Positions 24,762 to 34,370 are shown, counted from the stretch's first letter. The stretch is DNA of 64,000 nt from Streptomyces sp. LUP47B (GCF_001746295.1 NZ_MJAH01000001.1:272467-336466); one strand, 5' to 3'. Numbers and translations are program-made. The notes: generated from the letters alone by a model not told the origin.

Positions 24762-25966
24762 TCAGGCCGCCGCTCTGGCCACTGGTGGGGTGGTGGTGAA
24801 GGGACGGTTGTCGCGGAGGAGGGCCCACAGGACGTCGACGCGTCGGCGGGCGAGGGCGATGACGGCGGGGATGTGTTGGTGGCCCTCGGCTCGTTTCTTG
24901 AGGTAGTAGGTGCGGTTGGGGCCGTTGCGGATGATGCTGGTCTGGGCGGAGAGGTAGAAGACGCGGCGTAAGCGGCGGCTGTAGCGCTGCGGGCGGTGCA
25001 GGTTGCCGGTGCGGCGTCCGGAGTCCTTGGCGACCGGGACCAGACCGGCGGCGGAGGCCAGGTGACCGGCGTCGGGGTAGCTCGCCAGGTCACCTGCGGC
25101 GACGAGGAACTCAGCCCCGAGGATTGGTCCCATGCCGGGCATCGACTCGATGATGGCGGCCTGCGGATGGGCATGGAAGGCGTCGCGGATCTGCCGGTCG
25201 AGCTGCTTGAGCCGGTCGTCCAGGGCCAGGACCTGTTGGGCGAGGTCCGCGGTGATGCTTGCCGCGGTGCCCTGGCCTGGGAGGGTGATGCGCTGGGCCT
25301 GGGCGGCTGTGAGAGCGGTCGTGGCCACAGCGTCGGGGTGGCGTACGCCCCGGGTGGCGAGCCAGCGAGTGAGGCGGGTTTGGCCGCAGCGGCGCAGGGC
25401 GGCGGGGGTCTGGTAGCCGGTGAGCAGGACGAGGGCGCCCTTGTGGTCGGCGTAGTCGAAGGCTGCTTCCAGGGCCGGGTGATGCTGGTGAGTACGTCGT
25501 GGAGGCGGTTGAGCAGGCGAATCCGGTCGGCGATCAGGTCGGACCTGTGCGCGGTGAGCAGGGCCAGGTCTGCGACCGGGTCCGTTCGCACCTCGACGGG
25601 GGTGAAGTCCCGTCGCAGACGGGCGGTGTCGGCGATGACGTAGGCGTCGCGGGCGTCGGTCTTGGCCTCGCCGCGGTAGGCGCCGGCCATGCGGTTGACC
25701 GTCCGGCCGGGCACGTAGACGACCCGTTGGCCGTGCGATGCGAGCAAAGCAAGCAGCAGAGCGGAGGGGGTGCCGGTGATGTCCACGGCCCAGTCCACGC
25801 GGTCGGCCAGGCGGAGGACTTCATCGAGGCCTGCCAGGAGATCAGCCTCGTCGTTGCGGATCTTCTTGTTCCACACCGCTGTTCCGGTGTCGTCGACGGC
25901 GACCCACCAGTGGTGGGCCTTGCTGGCGTCGATACCGACCCAGAAACGTGGCAACCGCGTGGTCAT
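24762..25966 (-). pseudogene. IS110-family transposase, frameshifted
   Basis: ATG 25966 (GAGGAGAC upstream) begins RLPRFWVGIDASKAHHWW, the DEDD catalytic N-terminus, through YRGEAKTDARDAYVIAD and LLNRLHDVLTSITR. Near 25480 one C appears lost; the rest continues in another frame as LEAAFDYADHKGALVL then the transposase_20 domain (IESMPGMGPILGAEFLVAAG, RNGPNRTYYLKKRAEG) to a stop at 24762. Total length about 400 residues, normal for the family. IS110 elements lack terminal inverted repeats, so the ends were not defined. Either a disabled element or a sequencing indel; programmed frameshifting is not typical here. Confidence 0.8.
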
Positions 25967-26289
25967 GAGCGTCTCCTCGGCTTCGGGTGCGTGCCGGTTC
26001 GGTCCGAGGAACACCAGCCGTCAGCTCCGTAAGCAGCGATCAATGCGCAGATCTCAATCAGCGGCCAGGCGTCCCGAAGAGCGGGGCGGCCACTCCACCG
26101 GAGCCACCGGGGGCAAGCGACTTTAGAGCCACACCCCACTCTTCCGGACCGCCAAACAACTTACGGAGCGGCTTTGGCCATCGCCTCGCCTACGAGCAAA
26201 GATCCAATACGTTGTGCCCGATGAGTAAGGCAGCCATGCCAGGTCTACAGCATTGAAACGCGTCTGGATCGATACAACAGGAGATTGAA

Positions 26290-26853
26290 GTGTCTACATC
26301 AGTGCTCGATATGTCGGTGTCTCTCGACGGGTACATCGCCGACCCTGACGACTTCCTCGGCGGTGAGGACGGCGAGCGGCTGCACAAGTGGGCCGACGCC
26401 AAAGGCGAGTCCGCTCGGACCGCCGCGCGGTTCCAGGAGGAATGGAACGCGGCCGGTGCGGTACTCGCGGGTCGGCGGACCGCCGAACTCATGGATCACT
26501 GGGGCGGTGATCATGGAGGTCTCCCGATCTTCGTGCCCAGTCACCGCCCACCCGGCCCGGCCGCCCGCTGGGGCTATCCGTTGGTGACCTACGTGAACGA
26601 CGGGATCGAAAGCGCGATGGCCCAGGCCAAGGCCGCCGCCGGCGACAAGGACGTGCAGGTGCGCGGTGCGTACACGGGGCAACGAGCGCTGGAAGCCGGA
26701 GTCCTGGACGAGGTGCAGATCCACCAGATCCCGGTACTCCTCGGCCGCGGACGACGACTGTTCGACGTCCTGCCCTCGGAGATCGAGCTGGAGATCGCCC
26801 AGGTGATCGACACGCCAGAGGCCACCCACATCCGCTACCGTGTCCGTCGCTGA
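26290..26853 (+). CDS. Dihydrofolate reductase-like / RibD C-terminal domain reductase
   Basis: A 187-residue cytosolic protein starting at GTG 26290 after AGGAGATT. It opens with LDMSVSLDGYIADPDDFLGG, the N-terminal signature of the RibD_C/YyaP-type dihydrofolate reductase-like family, and continues AGAVLAGRRTAELMDHWGG and a nucleotide-binding-like DVQVRGAYTGQRALEAGVLDEVQ with IPVLLGRGRRLFD. Such proteins are NADPH-dependent reductases of unknown substrate. The gene stands alone with no coupled neighbour. Family certain; function not. Confidence 0.85.
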   Translation: MSTSVLDMSVSLDGYIADPDDFLGGEDGERLHKWADAKGESARTAARFQEEWNAAGAVLAGRRTAELMDHWGGDHGGLPIFVPSHRPPGPAARWGYPLVTYVNDGIESAMAQAKAAAGDKDVQVRGAYTGQRALEAGVLDEVQIHQIPVLLGRGRRLFDVLPSEIELEIAQVIDTPEATHIRYRVRR

Positions 26854-26919
26854 ACCGCTCGCCCAGCAGAGCAGACCGATCGCCTACGACCAGAGATCCA
26901 TTACGCTGACCAAGGCTGC

Positions 26920-27180
26920 ATGACAATCGGTGTCCACGATCAAGGGGAAGCCCCCTCCCCGGTGGACGCGACGTTGTTGCCCGAGCATCGGTGGCAGCTG
27001 GTCGCCTCGGGCCTCGGCGACCGCTGGTTCAGCCGGGACTACGCGCCGGGTGGCCGGCATCACGACGAGCGCGTGAAGTACCTCCCGGCCGAGACACTCC
27101 CGCTGCTCGAATTCACTCCTCAGCGTCCCGTTCTGGACGCCGGCAGGCCGGTGCGCAGGGCGGGGACGGGCCCGTGTTGA
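26920..27180 (+). CDS. Small hypothetical protein, doubtful
   Basis: An 86-residue frame from ATG 26920 containing EHRWQLVASGLGDRWFSRDY. No clear ribosome site, signal or domain could be seen. The C-terminal third looks like random GC-rich coding. It could be a fragment of a longer lost gene. Confidence 0.25.
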   Translation: MTIGVHDQGEAPSPVDATLLPEHRWQLVASGLGDRWFSRDYAPGGRHHDERVKYLPAETLPLLEFTPQRPVLDAGRPVRRAGTGPC

Positions 27181-27215
27181 CCCGCTCCGGGTGACTCAGT
27201 GACCTGCACCGGCTG

Positions 27216-27932
27216 TCAGTTCGGGTCCAGCCGGTGGGCGAGGTCGTGGGCGGTGGCGCCGGTGAGGTCTCCGATGTAGGGTCCGACGATCTCAATACGG
27301 CCGCCGGTGATCGACGAGTTCACGAAGGGGATGCCCCAGAGCTTGCCGTCGATGACGATGGCGATTTCATTGCGCGGGGCCGGGGCCGACGCGATGGAGC
27401 CGGTGAGCGCGGCGAAACGGTTCCGGTCGGCGGAGTCGAGGGTCACCTCGACCCGCCAGGTGCCGTCGGCACCGCTCTTGTCCGCCTTCGCGGAGGCGGT
27501 CTGGACGTCGGTCATGCCTCTGGCCCGGTCGGCCCGGACGCAGAACTCAGGGTGGGTCGCGCTCGCGGGCACAGGGTAGCCGCCGCTGCCCTGGGCGCAG
27601 GCGTGCTCGTTGGACGAGGTGACCGGCAGGAAGGAGATCAGGGCCGCCTTCCCGGTGTTCGTGGTGTCGCCCCCTGCGGCGGGCTGACCCACGTGGGCGC
27701 GCAGGGTCGCGCCGTCCGCGACGGCCATCCAGGCGGTGGCGACCGCGACGGCGGCGACGATGCCGACACCGGCACGGGCCTGCCGCTGCCGCCGCCGGGC
27801 GATCCGCAACGCGCCGTCGGCCAGGCCGACCAGATGGGCACCGGCGGCGTCACCGCCGCTCCCCCGGACCTGGGCGTGCAGGGCGTCGTGCAACGACGTT
27901 TCGTGCAGCGGGTGTTCGGTCGAGTCGTTCAT
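27216..27932 (-). CDS. Single-pass membrane protein with SecD P1-like domain, coupled to a SigE-family sigma factor
   Basis: A 238-residue protein with a cytoplasmic N-terminus (1-48), one membrane helix (about 50-72, VGIVAAVAVATAWMAVADG) and an exported domain. The C-terminal part (TWRVEVTLDSADRNRFAAL, IVIDGKLWGIPFVNS, ITGGRIEIVG) resembles the periplasmic P1 subdomain of SecD. Its ATG overlaps the sigma factor stop as ATGA, the layout of a sigma/anti-sigma or sigma/sensor pair. No zinc-finger anti-sigma motif is visible in the N-terminus. A regulator of the sigma factor is the likely role, by context only. Confidence 0.75.
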   Translation of the reverse strand: MNDSTEHPLHETSLHDALHAQVRGSGGDAAGAHLVGLADGALRIARRRQRQARAGVGIVAAVAVATAWMAVADGATLRAHVGQPAAGGDTTNTGKAALISFLPVTSSNEHACAQGSGGYPVPASATHPEFCVRADRARGMTDVQTASAKADKSGADGTWRVEVTLDSADRNRFAALTGSIASAPAPRNEIAIVIDGKLWGIPFVNSSITGGRIEIVGPYIGDLTGATAHDLAHRLDPN

Positions 27933-28477
27933 GCGACGACGCCCCTTCCGGAGGCGGTGGAGGAGGCGGCCGACTGCCCCGCCTCGGCCAGGGCGGTACG
28001 GAGAGAAACGAGGGCCTTGTGGGTCTGGCTGCGGACCGTCCCCTGGGCGACACCCAGAATCGCGGCTATCTCCGCGTCCGGCCGGTCCTCGAAGTAGCGC
28101 AGCACGACCACCGCACGCTGGCGCTTGGGCAGCCGCCGCAGCGCGGCCATGATGTCCTGCCGCTGGACCACGGTGTCGGCCCAGTCGACGGCCTGCGCGG
28201 ACGGCTGGTCCGGCAGGGTGTCGGTGACCGTCTCCCGGCCCCAGCTGAGCAGTCGGAAGCGGTCCACCTGGGCGTGGTAAAGCGCCCGGCGCACATAGAT
28301 CTCCGGCTGCTCCCGGTCGCGCAGCTTCGACCAGCGCCGAGCGGTGGCCGCAAGCGCGGTCTGGAGCAGGTCCCGGCCCTGCTCCCAGTCCCCGGTGAGC
28401 AGATAGGCCGTGTGCAGCAGCGATCTCGACCGTGCCGCCACGAACTCGCGGAACTGGCGTTCCTCGTCGGCGTTCAA
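27929..28477 (-). CDS. SigE-family RNA polymerase sigma factor
   Basis: About 182 residues. Region 2: LLHTAYLLTGDWEQGRDLLQ with RALYHAQVDRFR; region 4: LRRLPKRQRAVVVLRYFEDR, then AEIAAILGVAQGTVRSQTHK, a complete helix-turn-helix. This is the small actinomycete SigE-type group (two domains, no extension). I chose TTG 28477 because GGGAGG lies five bases upstream and similarity begins at once (NADEERQFREF); no ATG or GTG is nearby. Translationally coupled to the downstream membrane protein by ATGA. Confidence 0.9.
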   Translation of the reverse strand: MNADEERQFREFVAARSRSLLHTAYLLTGDWEQGRDLLQTALAATARRWSKLRDREQPEIYVRRALYHAQVDRFRLLSWGRETVTDTLPDQPSAQAVDWADTVVQRQDIMAALRRLPKRQRAVVVLRYFEDRPDAEIAAILGVAQGTVRSQTHKALVSLRTALAEAGQSAASSTASGRGVVA

Positions 28478-28984
28478 TGCGCCCTCCCTCGTTCCCCTGT
28501 AAAGACGGGCGCGGAAGGAGGTTCGACTGCCCCGCCGGCCAAACTTTCTCCCCCCGAACCCGCCGGGCTCCTCGCGCGGGCGACATGACGGCCACATACG
28601 GTCAGAGCACGGACATGATCAGCGGCGACGACAGCATCTCGTCTCGCACTTCTCCACCGGCACTCGTGTAGAGCCGGGATTCGACAACCCCACGAAGCCA
28701 CCGGACTTCCGTACCCACCACCCAGTGATCCTCACGCCCGGCCGGCTTTGCTCGCCAATGACGGAGCCGAATGGGCATAACCGGCCCCACCACAGGGCCC
28801 CGCAACACCCGCCATGGGCTGGCTCTCCGGCAGGCAGGACGACGACCGCTCGCCGGCGGCTGCAGGCCGTAGCGACTCACCCGCGCGGTCCCGCCCCCTG
28901 CAGAAGGGTGACGATGACGAGCGTGGCCAGGGCGTCCGGGGCCAGTGCGGCGGGATCCTGCTCCGCGCCGGTCCTGTAGGGATC
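28478..28984. other. Intergenic region upstream of the sigma factor
   Basis: About 500 bp without a supportable gene. It should contain the sigma factor promoter near 28500-28600, but I cannot define its boxes. Confidence 0.4.
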
Positions 28985-29069
28985 GTCTACGAAAACAGAT
29001 CTTTCCCAGAACAGGATTGACTCGAGTTTGACCACCGCTTCATAGGAAGTGGCGGTTTTCTCGTACTGG
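28985..29069 (-). mobile_element. IS5-type transposase C-terminal relic
   Basis: A short minus-strand segment reads HQYEKTATSYEAVVKLESILFW, resembling the conserved end of IS5-family DDE transposases around the last helix. Neither side continues as transposase. Confidence 0.4.
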
Positions 29070-29072
29070 TGG

Positions 29073-29218
29073 CGATGCCGCACAAGCCCCAGGATGTGCG
29101 CGCCGTCCTGGAAGGGTTGGACCGCGACGCTGCCCGCGACGTGTTCTGGCGGCTGCGCCTCACCCAGCCGCAGATCACCCGGGTCTGTGCCGACCGCGGC
29201 TATGCCGGCGATCATCGA
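29073..29218 (+). mobile_element. IS5-type transposase fragment in opposite orientation
   Basis: The plus strand reads VFWRLRLTQPQITRVCADRGYAG, resembling the segment with the second catalytic Asp of IS5-family transposases (typically VWADRGYAG). It abuts the minus-strand relic head to head, so this spot is a rearranged IS scar. Confidence 0.45.
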
Positions 29219-29333
29219 GGTCGGCGGTCGTACTTCAGTACATGAGAATCAATCACCAAAGCGTGCAACCGTATGACCCTCACATATGTCTCATACTGTA
29301 ACCACCTGTCCCCAACGTTCATAAGGGGGCGTC

Positions 29334-29843
29334 ATGTACACCCGCCATCGCCTCATGGCCATCACCGCGAGCGCACTCCTGCTGGTCGGCACCGCGGCGT
29401 CGGCCTCTGCCGCCGCCACGTCCCCGGCACCGTCCACGAGCCTGGTCGTCAACGCCAGGATCGCCGGTCACTGCTCCTTCGACCGGGTCGTCATCGATGT
29501 CAAGGGCAAACTGCCGCCGACCACCGTCACGCGTGTCAAGGAACTCCGCTACGACAGCTCGGGGAAGAAGGTCCCGCTGGCCGGGAAGCACTTCCTGCAG
29601 ATCAAGCTCTCCCCAGCCGCAGCCCACAACAACGCGGGCAGGAACGTCTACAAGGGCCCGCGCCTGATCAAGCTGAGTCTGCCGAAACTCAAGGGCTTCG
29701 CACTGACCGGCGACTTCGAGGGCGTCGTCACCTTCGGGGCGGCGTTCGACAGCAAGCCCTCCTACACGACGAAGCAGCTACACCGCCCCGAGCGCTTCGT
29801 CCTCGACATCGCCCACCACAACACCTGCCGTTCCTCGCACTGA
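29334..29843 (+). CDS. Secreted AMIN-like domain protein
   Basis: A 169-residue exported protein with a clear signal peptide (1-27, ASALLLVGTAASASAAA) and AAGGGGGCG as ribosome site. The mature part matches the AMIN-like secreted proteins of Streptomyces: HCSFDRVVIDVKGKLPP, VPLAGKHFLQIKLSPAAAH, LIKLSLPKLKGFALTGDFEG and RFVLDIAHH. Related AMIN domains bind cell-wall material, so a cell-surface role is likely, but no enzymatic motif is present. Stand-alone gene. Confidence 0.8.
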   Translation: MYTRHRLMAITASALLLVGTAASASAAATSPAPSTSLVVNARIAGHCSFDRVVIDVKGKLPPTTVTRVKELRYDSSGKKVPLAGKHFLQIKLSPAAAHNNAGRNVYKGPRLIKLSLPKLKGFALTGDFEGVVTFGAAFDSKPSYTTKQLHRPERFVLDIAHHNTCRSSH

Positions 29844-29889
29844 GGTGCTTGACGAATCCTGGGGTCGCGCACCGCCTCGCACGAGGGCG

Positions 29890-30200
29890 GCACCGGCAAA
29901 GATCATCCGCGACGTGGAGCGCAACTACGTCAGGGAATTCCCGGGAGGGCGTCGTGGTGGGAGCGTGTGCGGTCGCGCCCGGCCGCGGCTCGGGAGTCGC
30001 CTCGACAGGCGAGGTCGTCTCGTCTCGTCAGCTGAGATCCCTTTGCGCGCTGTCGATCACCGAAGTCCACGGAGTCTCCGACGGCGAGGACGAGCGCCTG
30101 CGGATGCTCATCGGAGTCGCCCTCTACGTGATCGGCTCGGCAGCCGTTCCCGACAGCACCAGTGCTTCTTCCAGTCGCGTGACGACCTCGTCCTCAAAGT
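29890..30200 (+). pseudogene. Possible EcsC-family protein relic
   Basis: Pieces of a recognisable order are spread over two frames: AKIIRDVERNYVRE, VVVGACAVAPGRGSGVAS and LCALSITEVHGVSDGEDERL. They resemble the N-terminal part of actinomycete EcsC-like membrane-associated proteins. No intact start, and the C-terminal half is not recognisable. Low confidence. Confidence 0.35.
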
Positions 30201-30327
30201 CCCCGACATCCTCCGGCACGGTTCCGCCCCCATCTCACCGTCATGGTGTCGCGCGCGCCAGCAACCCGCCGATTCTCCAGGGCAGTTGTGAACTGGCGGA
30301 GGGCGGTCCGTGCGGACTCCGCACGGG

Positions 30328-30356
30328 CGCCCCGGCCGTCGTGGACGGCCGGGGCG
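30328..30356 (-). terminator. Strong terminator hairpin after the secreted 163-aa gene
   Basis: Perfect 13-bp stem (30328-30340 and 30344-30356) with a 3-base loop, 20 bp past the stop of the minus-strand secreted protein gene. The tight loop and long stem make it one of the best terminator candidates in the window. Confidence 0.75.
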
Positions 30357-30376
30357 TACGCGTGTTCCCCCGTGGG

Positions 30377-30868
30377 TCAGCAGTTGCGGATGGACCAGAC
30401 CGGCGTCCAGTCGTAGCTGTACACGGTGTTGTCGGGCGTGAACTGCTTGAGCACGTTGCCGCTCTGACCGTAGAAGTACGAGGTGACCCCGCCGGTCTGC
30501 GAGTCGACGTAGTAGCCGCTGCCGTTCCAGTACGACAGCGAGTACCGGGCGCAGTTGTAGAGGAAGAAGACCTTCCAGTCACCCGTCGTAAAATCCCACG
30601 CTGCGGTGCAGAGGCTGCCGCTGGTGCAGCTGACCGTGCTGCCGCTGGCCACGTGGACGACCCTGCCGGCGGCCGGCGAGGTGGTCGGCGAGTTCGCCGC
30701 GGCGGACCTGGGCGTCACCCCGGCCGGTGCCGCGGGCAGCACCAGCACGTGGCCACCCTTCGCCGCGGCCTGCTGCGGAGCGGCCTGGGCCGGCCCCGCG
30801 ACGAACAGGGCCGCCAGCGCCACCGCCAGCGCGCCGAGGAGCCCGATGATGGATCGTTTGTCACGCAC
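30377..30868 (-). CDS. Small secreted protein of unknown function
   Basis: About 163 residues from GTG 30868, preceded by AGGGGG. Signal peptide RDKRSIIGLLGALAVALAALF with cleavage near AQAA. The mature chain has an Ala/Pro-rich stretch, then a compact aromatic domain of about 85 residues with four cysteines (VSCTSGSLCTAAW, FFLYNCARYSLSYWNGSGYY and a final RNC), suggesting two disulfides. No enzyme motif. Similar small Cys/Tyr-rich secreted proteins are common in streptomycetes; function unknown. A strong terminator follows. Confidence 0.7.
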   Translation of the reverse strand: MRDKRSIIGLLGALAVALAALFVAGPAQAAPQQAAAKGGHVLVLPAAPAGVTPRSAAANSPTTSPAAGRVVHVASGSTVSCTSGSLCTAAWDFTTGDWKVFFLYNCARYSLSYWNGSGYYVDSQTGGVTSYFYGQSGNVLKQFTPDNTVYSYDWTPVWSIRNC

Positions 30869-30982
30869 TCTGTCTTCAACCCCCTGTGAAAAACGGCGTC
30901 TTGGACGCCACCAGGCTGTCCGCGTCCGCCGCTCCCCCACCACACGTTTAAGCCGTGGCTTCAGGGTCGGCTGTCGCCCTTC

Positions 30983-32086
30983 CTACCGGTGATCCGGCAC
31001 GTGAAGGACACCGCCCTGCCCGCCGGAGGCGACGACTCCTGCTTCCGGCGGCCCCCGCTGCACGGACGGCCCGGGCCGGGCTTCGAGCAGGGCGATGCCG
31101 GCCGGGGTGATGGTGTGGACGACGTACTTGCTGTGCCGGACGCTGAGCAGCAGGCCCGGCCCGGCGCAGTACGGCGGTCTGCTGGCTGGCGGCGGCGCCG
31201 GAGATGCCGAACCGCGCGGCGAGCCCGCCGGTGGTCCGGCCGGTGACGACGCACTCCAGGATCGCGGCCCGGGTCCGGCCGAGCAGCGCGCCCAGCTCCC
31301 TACCGTGCGGGCTGCCGCCGCTCACCCAGTCCGGGGTGTGCTCGATCGGGCAGACCAGCACCGGCGTCCAGTCGGGCGCGGGAAAGGCCAGGGTGATGGG
31401 TGGGCGGTGCAGAAGAAGGGTTGCAGCACCACCCCCCGCCCCTCCAGGCGGACTTCGCGGTCGACGCGACAGTCGGCCTCCAGCACCGGCGGACGCCAGC
31501 GCAGCACGGGACCGAAGCTCGCCAGCAGCCCGTCGGTGCCGCCCGCCAGAACGGCACGGGCGCGGGCGGCCTGGTCGGCGTCGACCCGGGCGGGGATCTG
31601 CGGCCAGCACGGGGCGATGGCCCGCCGGTGGTGGCCGTGCAGGGCGGTGCCCAGCCGGCGCAGAGCCTCGGGTTCGCCGTCGGCGAGCGACCGGGCCAGG
31701 TCCGGTAACGGGCGGCGCCGGTGCGGAGAGGCGGCGAGCAGCACGAGGTCGCGGCGCAGGGCCGTGTGGGACGTGCCGAGCACGGTGTCGAGGGCGGCGG
31801 CCAGTTCGCGGCCATTGCCAGGGGTGGGTGCGAGGAAGTCCGGGAAGCAGTCGCGCCCGGGGAGCAGTCCGGCCAGCAGCCTGTCCGCCGGGCCGCCGAG
31901 GCGGGGCCGCACCAGCTGCCGCCACGGCCCGAACGACAGGGCGTCGCCGCCCTCGAACAGGCCCTGGAAACTGTTGACGATCTCCCAGAGGTGGTCCGGT
32001 CCGGCGGCGACGCGCACACCCGCGATGTCCTCGGGCGCGAACTGCACGCGCAACAAGGGGAGTTCACTCCGATGGCGGTCGGTCAT
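30983..32086 (-). pseudogene. ArsR-type winged-helix regulator, two frameshifts
   Basis: ATG 32086 starts MTDRHRSELPLLRVQFAPED, an N-terminal DUF5937-like sensor region typical of a streptomycete ArsR group. Near 31405 a C seems missing; the protein continues in a second frame as PPITLAFPAPDWTPVLVCPI, then the winged helix RTTGGLAARFGISGAAASQQ. Near 31155 a further shift moves to a third frame: LLLSVRHSKYVVHTITPAG, ALLEARPGPS, stop at 30983. Joined, it would be about 365 residues and complete. Two single-base indels in C-rich runs could be real decay or sequence error. Confidence 0.75.
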
Positions 32087-32361
32087 CGGGGGCGGTCGCC
32101 ATGGCGATGACCACGGGATTGCCCCATGAGCGTCGCCCGCGGGCCGCCCGTGGTCGATGTGTCGCACGGGAACGCGGAGGCCGGATCGGGCGCCCCTGCC
32201 GTGTCCCACGATCAGGGTGATGCAGATCACGACGACTGAGGCATCGGGAAACGGCCGCCAGGGCGTCTCCCTCGGGGAAAGGCCTTCCCGGGAACGGAGG
32301 GTGACGGAGCGTCAGGAGCATCGGCGCCCGTATCCCAGCAGGATTCACGGCGACACAGCGC

Positions 32362-33306
32362 GTGGCTTCGAGACAGGGGGAACCGGCGTTGCGCCGTGGA
32401 CACAAGTACAAGTGGGTCGACCGTGAACTGGCCCGGATGGACCCGGAGATCGATTGGGAGCGGATGATCTCGCTCTATGTGGGCCATCGCGTCCCCGAGT
32501 TCGCCCTGGCGATGATGCTCTATCCGGGCACCATGCGGATGATGCAACCGGGTGCGGGGTCGGCCACCCTGGCCCACACCGCGAAGCTGGAGACGAGGCC
32601 CCACCGGCGTTTCCAGGACGGCAACGACTTCCTGATGGCGTGGATGGTGGACGGCTTGTCCAGTGCGGCGGGTCGGCAGGCCGCCGCACGGCTGAACCGC
32701 ATCCACCTGGCCCTCGCCCGCAGGACCCCCCACTTACCTGGCAACTTCGACGTCGACGACTTCGTCTACCCCCTGGTTCTGCTGGCCACGTTCGGTGACC
32801 GTCTGCAGACCTCGCTGGGCCTGCCCGGCATGAGCGAGCCCATGAAGACCGCGTGGCACCGCTGGGCGCAGGGGCTCTTCCGTCTCCTGGAACGCGAGTC
32901 CGGCCCCTTGGCCGGCGAGCCGTTCCCCGAGGACTGGAACGCAATGACCGAGTTCGCCCTGAAGTTCGACTCCCGGCCGTACGAGCAGACGGAGTCCGGC
33001 CATCGCGTGGCGACTGCGATGATGAACTTCTTCTCCGAGCGCTGGTTTCCTGCCCCGTTCCGGGCGTTCGGCCGGGACCTGACCCGCTTCCTCGCCGGCG
33101 AGCGAGTCTGCCGGCTCCACCGGATCGGCTGGATGAGCCCCCGCCGCGAGCGTGTGGTCCGCCTCTTCCTGACGACCGCCTTCCGCGTTCAGCGCCTTCT
33201 GCCCGACTACCGCACTCCGCTGCCCGAGCGCCTCCGGCGGACCCGGCGTACCCACGCACAGCTCAGAAAGCTTGAGCCCTACCGTGCTGCCTGTGTGGGT
33301 GAGTAG
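32362..33306 (+). CDS. MpaB/DUF2236-like oxygenase-family protein
   Basis: A 314-residue, mostly helical cytosolic protein. It reads YKWVDRELARMDPEIDWERM, MLYPGTMRMMQPG, LAHTAKLETRPHRRFQDGND and DDFVYPLVLLATFGDRLQ, in keeping with the oxygenase MpaB (latex-clearing/DUF2236-related) family, whose members bind heme through conserved histidines. GTG 32362 is the longest start but has no clear ribosome site; the family segment begins at HKYKWVDREL, so a slightly later start is possible. Substrate unknown. No operon partner. Confidence 0.6.
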   Translation: MASRQGEPALRRGHKYKWVDRELARMDPEIDWERMISLYVGHRVPEFALAMMLYPGTMRMMQPGAGSATLAHTAKLETRPHRRFQDGNDFLMAWMVDGLSSAAGRQAAARLNRIHLALARRTPHLPGNFDVDDFVYPLVLLATFGDRLQTSLGLPGMSEPMKTAWHRWAQGLFRLLERESGPLAGEPFPEDWNAMTEFALKFDSRPYEQTESGHRVATAMMNFFSERWFPAPFRAFGRDLTRFLAGERVCRLHRIGWMSPRRERVVRLFLTTAFRVQRLLPDYRTPLPERLRRTRRTHAQLRKLEPYRAACVGE

Positions 33307-33422
33307 CAACGCCGCTGTCGGTCACCGGCACCGACTCGTTCCGCCTCGCCAAAACCCGAGCCCGCAATGCGCAGCGGCGCGGACTGACGACCCATCCGTT
33401 GAGAAGATCACCGGTCAGCGGG

Positions 33423-34106
33423 TCACACTCCGAGGAAGCTCACTGTCTCTGTCATGTCCGCCCGCCCGGTGCGCAGCCGTGGCATGCCTTCCTTCTCGAA
33501 TCCCACCGAGACACCGCAGAACAGCACGAGCCCGTCATCGGCTCCGACTATCTGGCTGACGGTCTTGCGATACATGGTCCACATCACCTGGGGGCAGCTG
33601 TGCAACCCTTCCGCCCTCAGTAACAGCATGACTGTCTGCAGATACATCCCCGCGTCCCCCCATTGTCCGGGCCCCATCGTCCGGTCGAGGTAGCAGAACA
33701 GCACGACCGGCGCCCCGAACGCCCCCGAGTTCAAGGCGGCGATCTTCATGGGCCTGTCGGGGGCGTCGCGCTCGATGCCCAGCGCTTTGTACCGCTGGGC
33801 AGCCGCGGCGGCGAAGCGGTCCAGATACGGCGAGGCCAGTCCGGCCGGGTACATCGGATACTCCCGCTCGTCACCCGCGTCACCGGCCAGCGCCCTGGCC
33901 GTCGCGCGCCTCTTCAGTTCGGCCAGGGGCTCGCCGGTCACGACATACACGCGCCACGGCTGGAGGTTGCCACTCGACGGAGCCCGCGTCGCTGCGGTCA
34001 GCACTCGTTCGAGCACCTCCTTGGGTATCGGCTCATCGCTGAACGCCCGCACAGCCCTGCGGCTGTCCACGGCTTCATACACATCCACGTCTTGTCGTCC
34101 TCTCAT
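33423..34106 (-). CDS. Nitroreductase-family flavoprotein
   Basis: A 227-residue FMN-type reductase. It has the family N-terminus EAVDSRRAVRAFSDEPIP, the FMN-phosphate/ring region ATRAPSSGNLQPWRVYVVTG, a central GPGQWGDAGMYLQTVMLLL, and CPQVMWTMYRKTV followed by VLFCGVSVGFE, as in PnbA-like NAD(P)H nitroreductases. I start it at ATG 34106 because similarity begins a few residues later; the frame is open upstream without resemblance. Reduction of nitro compounds or quinones is expected; the physiological substrate cannot be read from sequence. Confidence 0.88.
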   Translation of the reverse strand: MRGRQDVDVYEAVDSRRAVRAFSDEPIPKEVLERVLTAATRAPSSGNLQPWRVYVVTGEPLAELKRRATARALAGDAGDEREYPMYPAGLASPYLDRFAAAAAQRYKALGIERDAPDRPMKIAALNSGAFGAPVVLFCYLDRTMGPGQWGDAGMYLQTVMLLLRAEGLHSCPQVMWTMYRKTVSQIVGADDGLVLFCGVSVGFEKEGMPRLRTGRADMTETVSFLGV

Positions 34107-34370
34107 TCCATGGCGGGCAGCGAAGACACGAGGATGATCATCGCACCAGGCGAGCAGGCCGGGCGGAGCTTTGGTGCTGCCAAAACTGGCCGACATTCCT
34201 CCGCCGAACTGACACCACTTGTTGATCAACGCGCTCGGGAATGTCCATCGGAAGAGACACCACTTGGGTGTGCGTCTCCCGCCGCGCCGGTGACTCACAG
34301 GTCGAACCTCGTGTCTGCCCGAGCGTGGAAATCAGATGACCGGGGCTGCGCTCGTCTTCGACAATGATGC

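Noticed and set aside
24762..25966. Programmed frameshift in the IS110 transposase
   Set aside because: IS110 transposases are normally single-frame, and the break is a lost C in a C/G run, not a typical slippery site.
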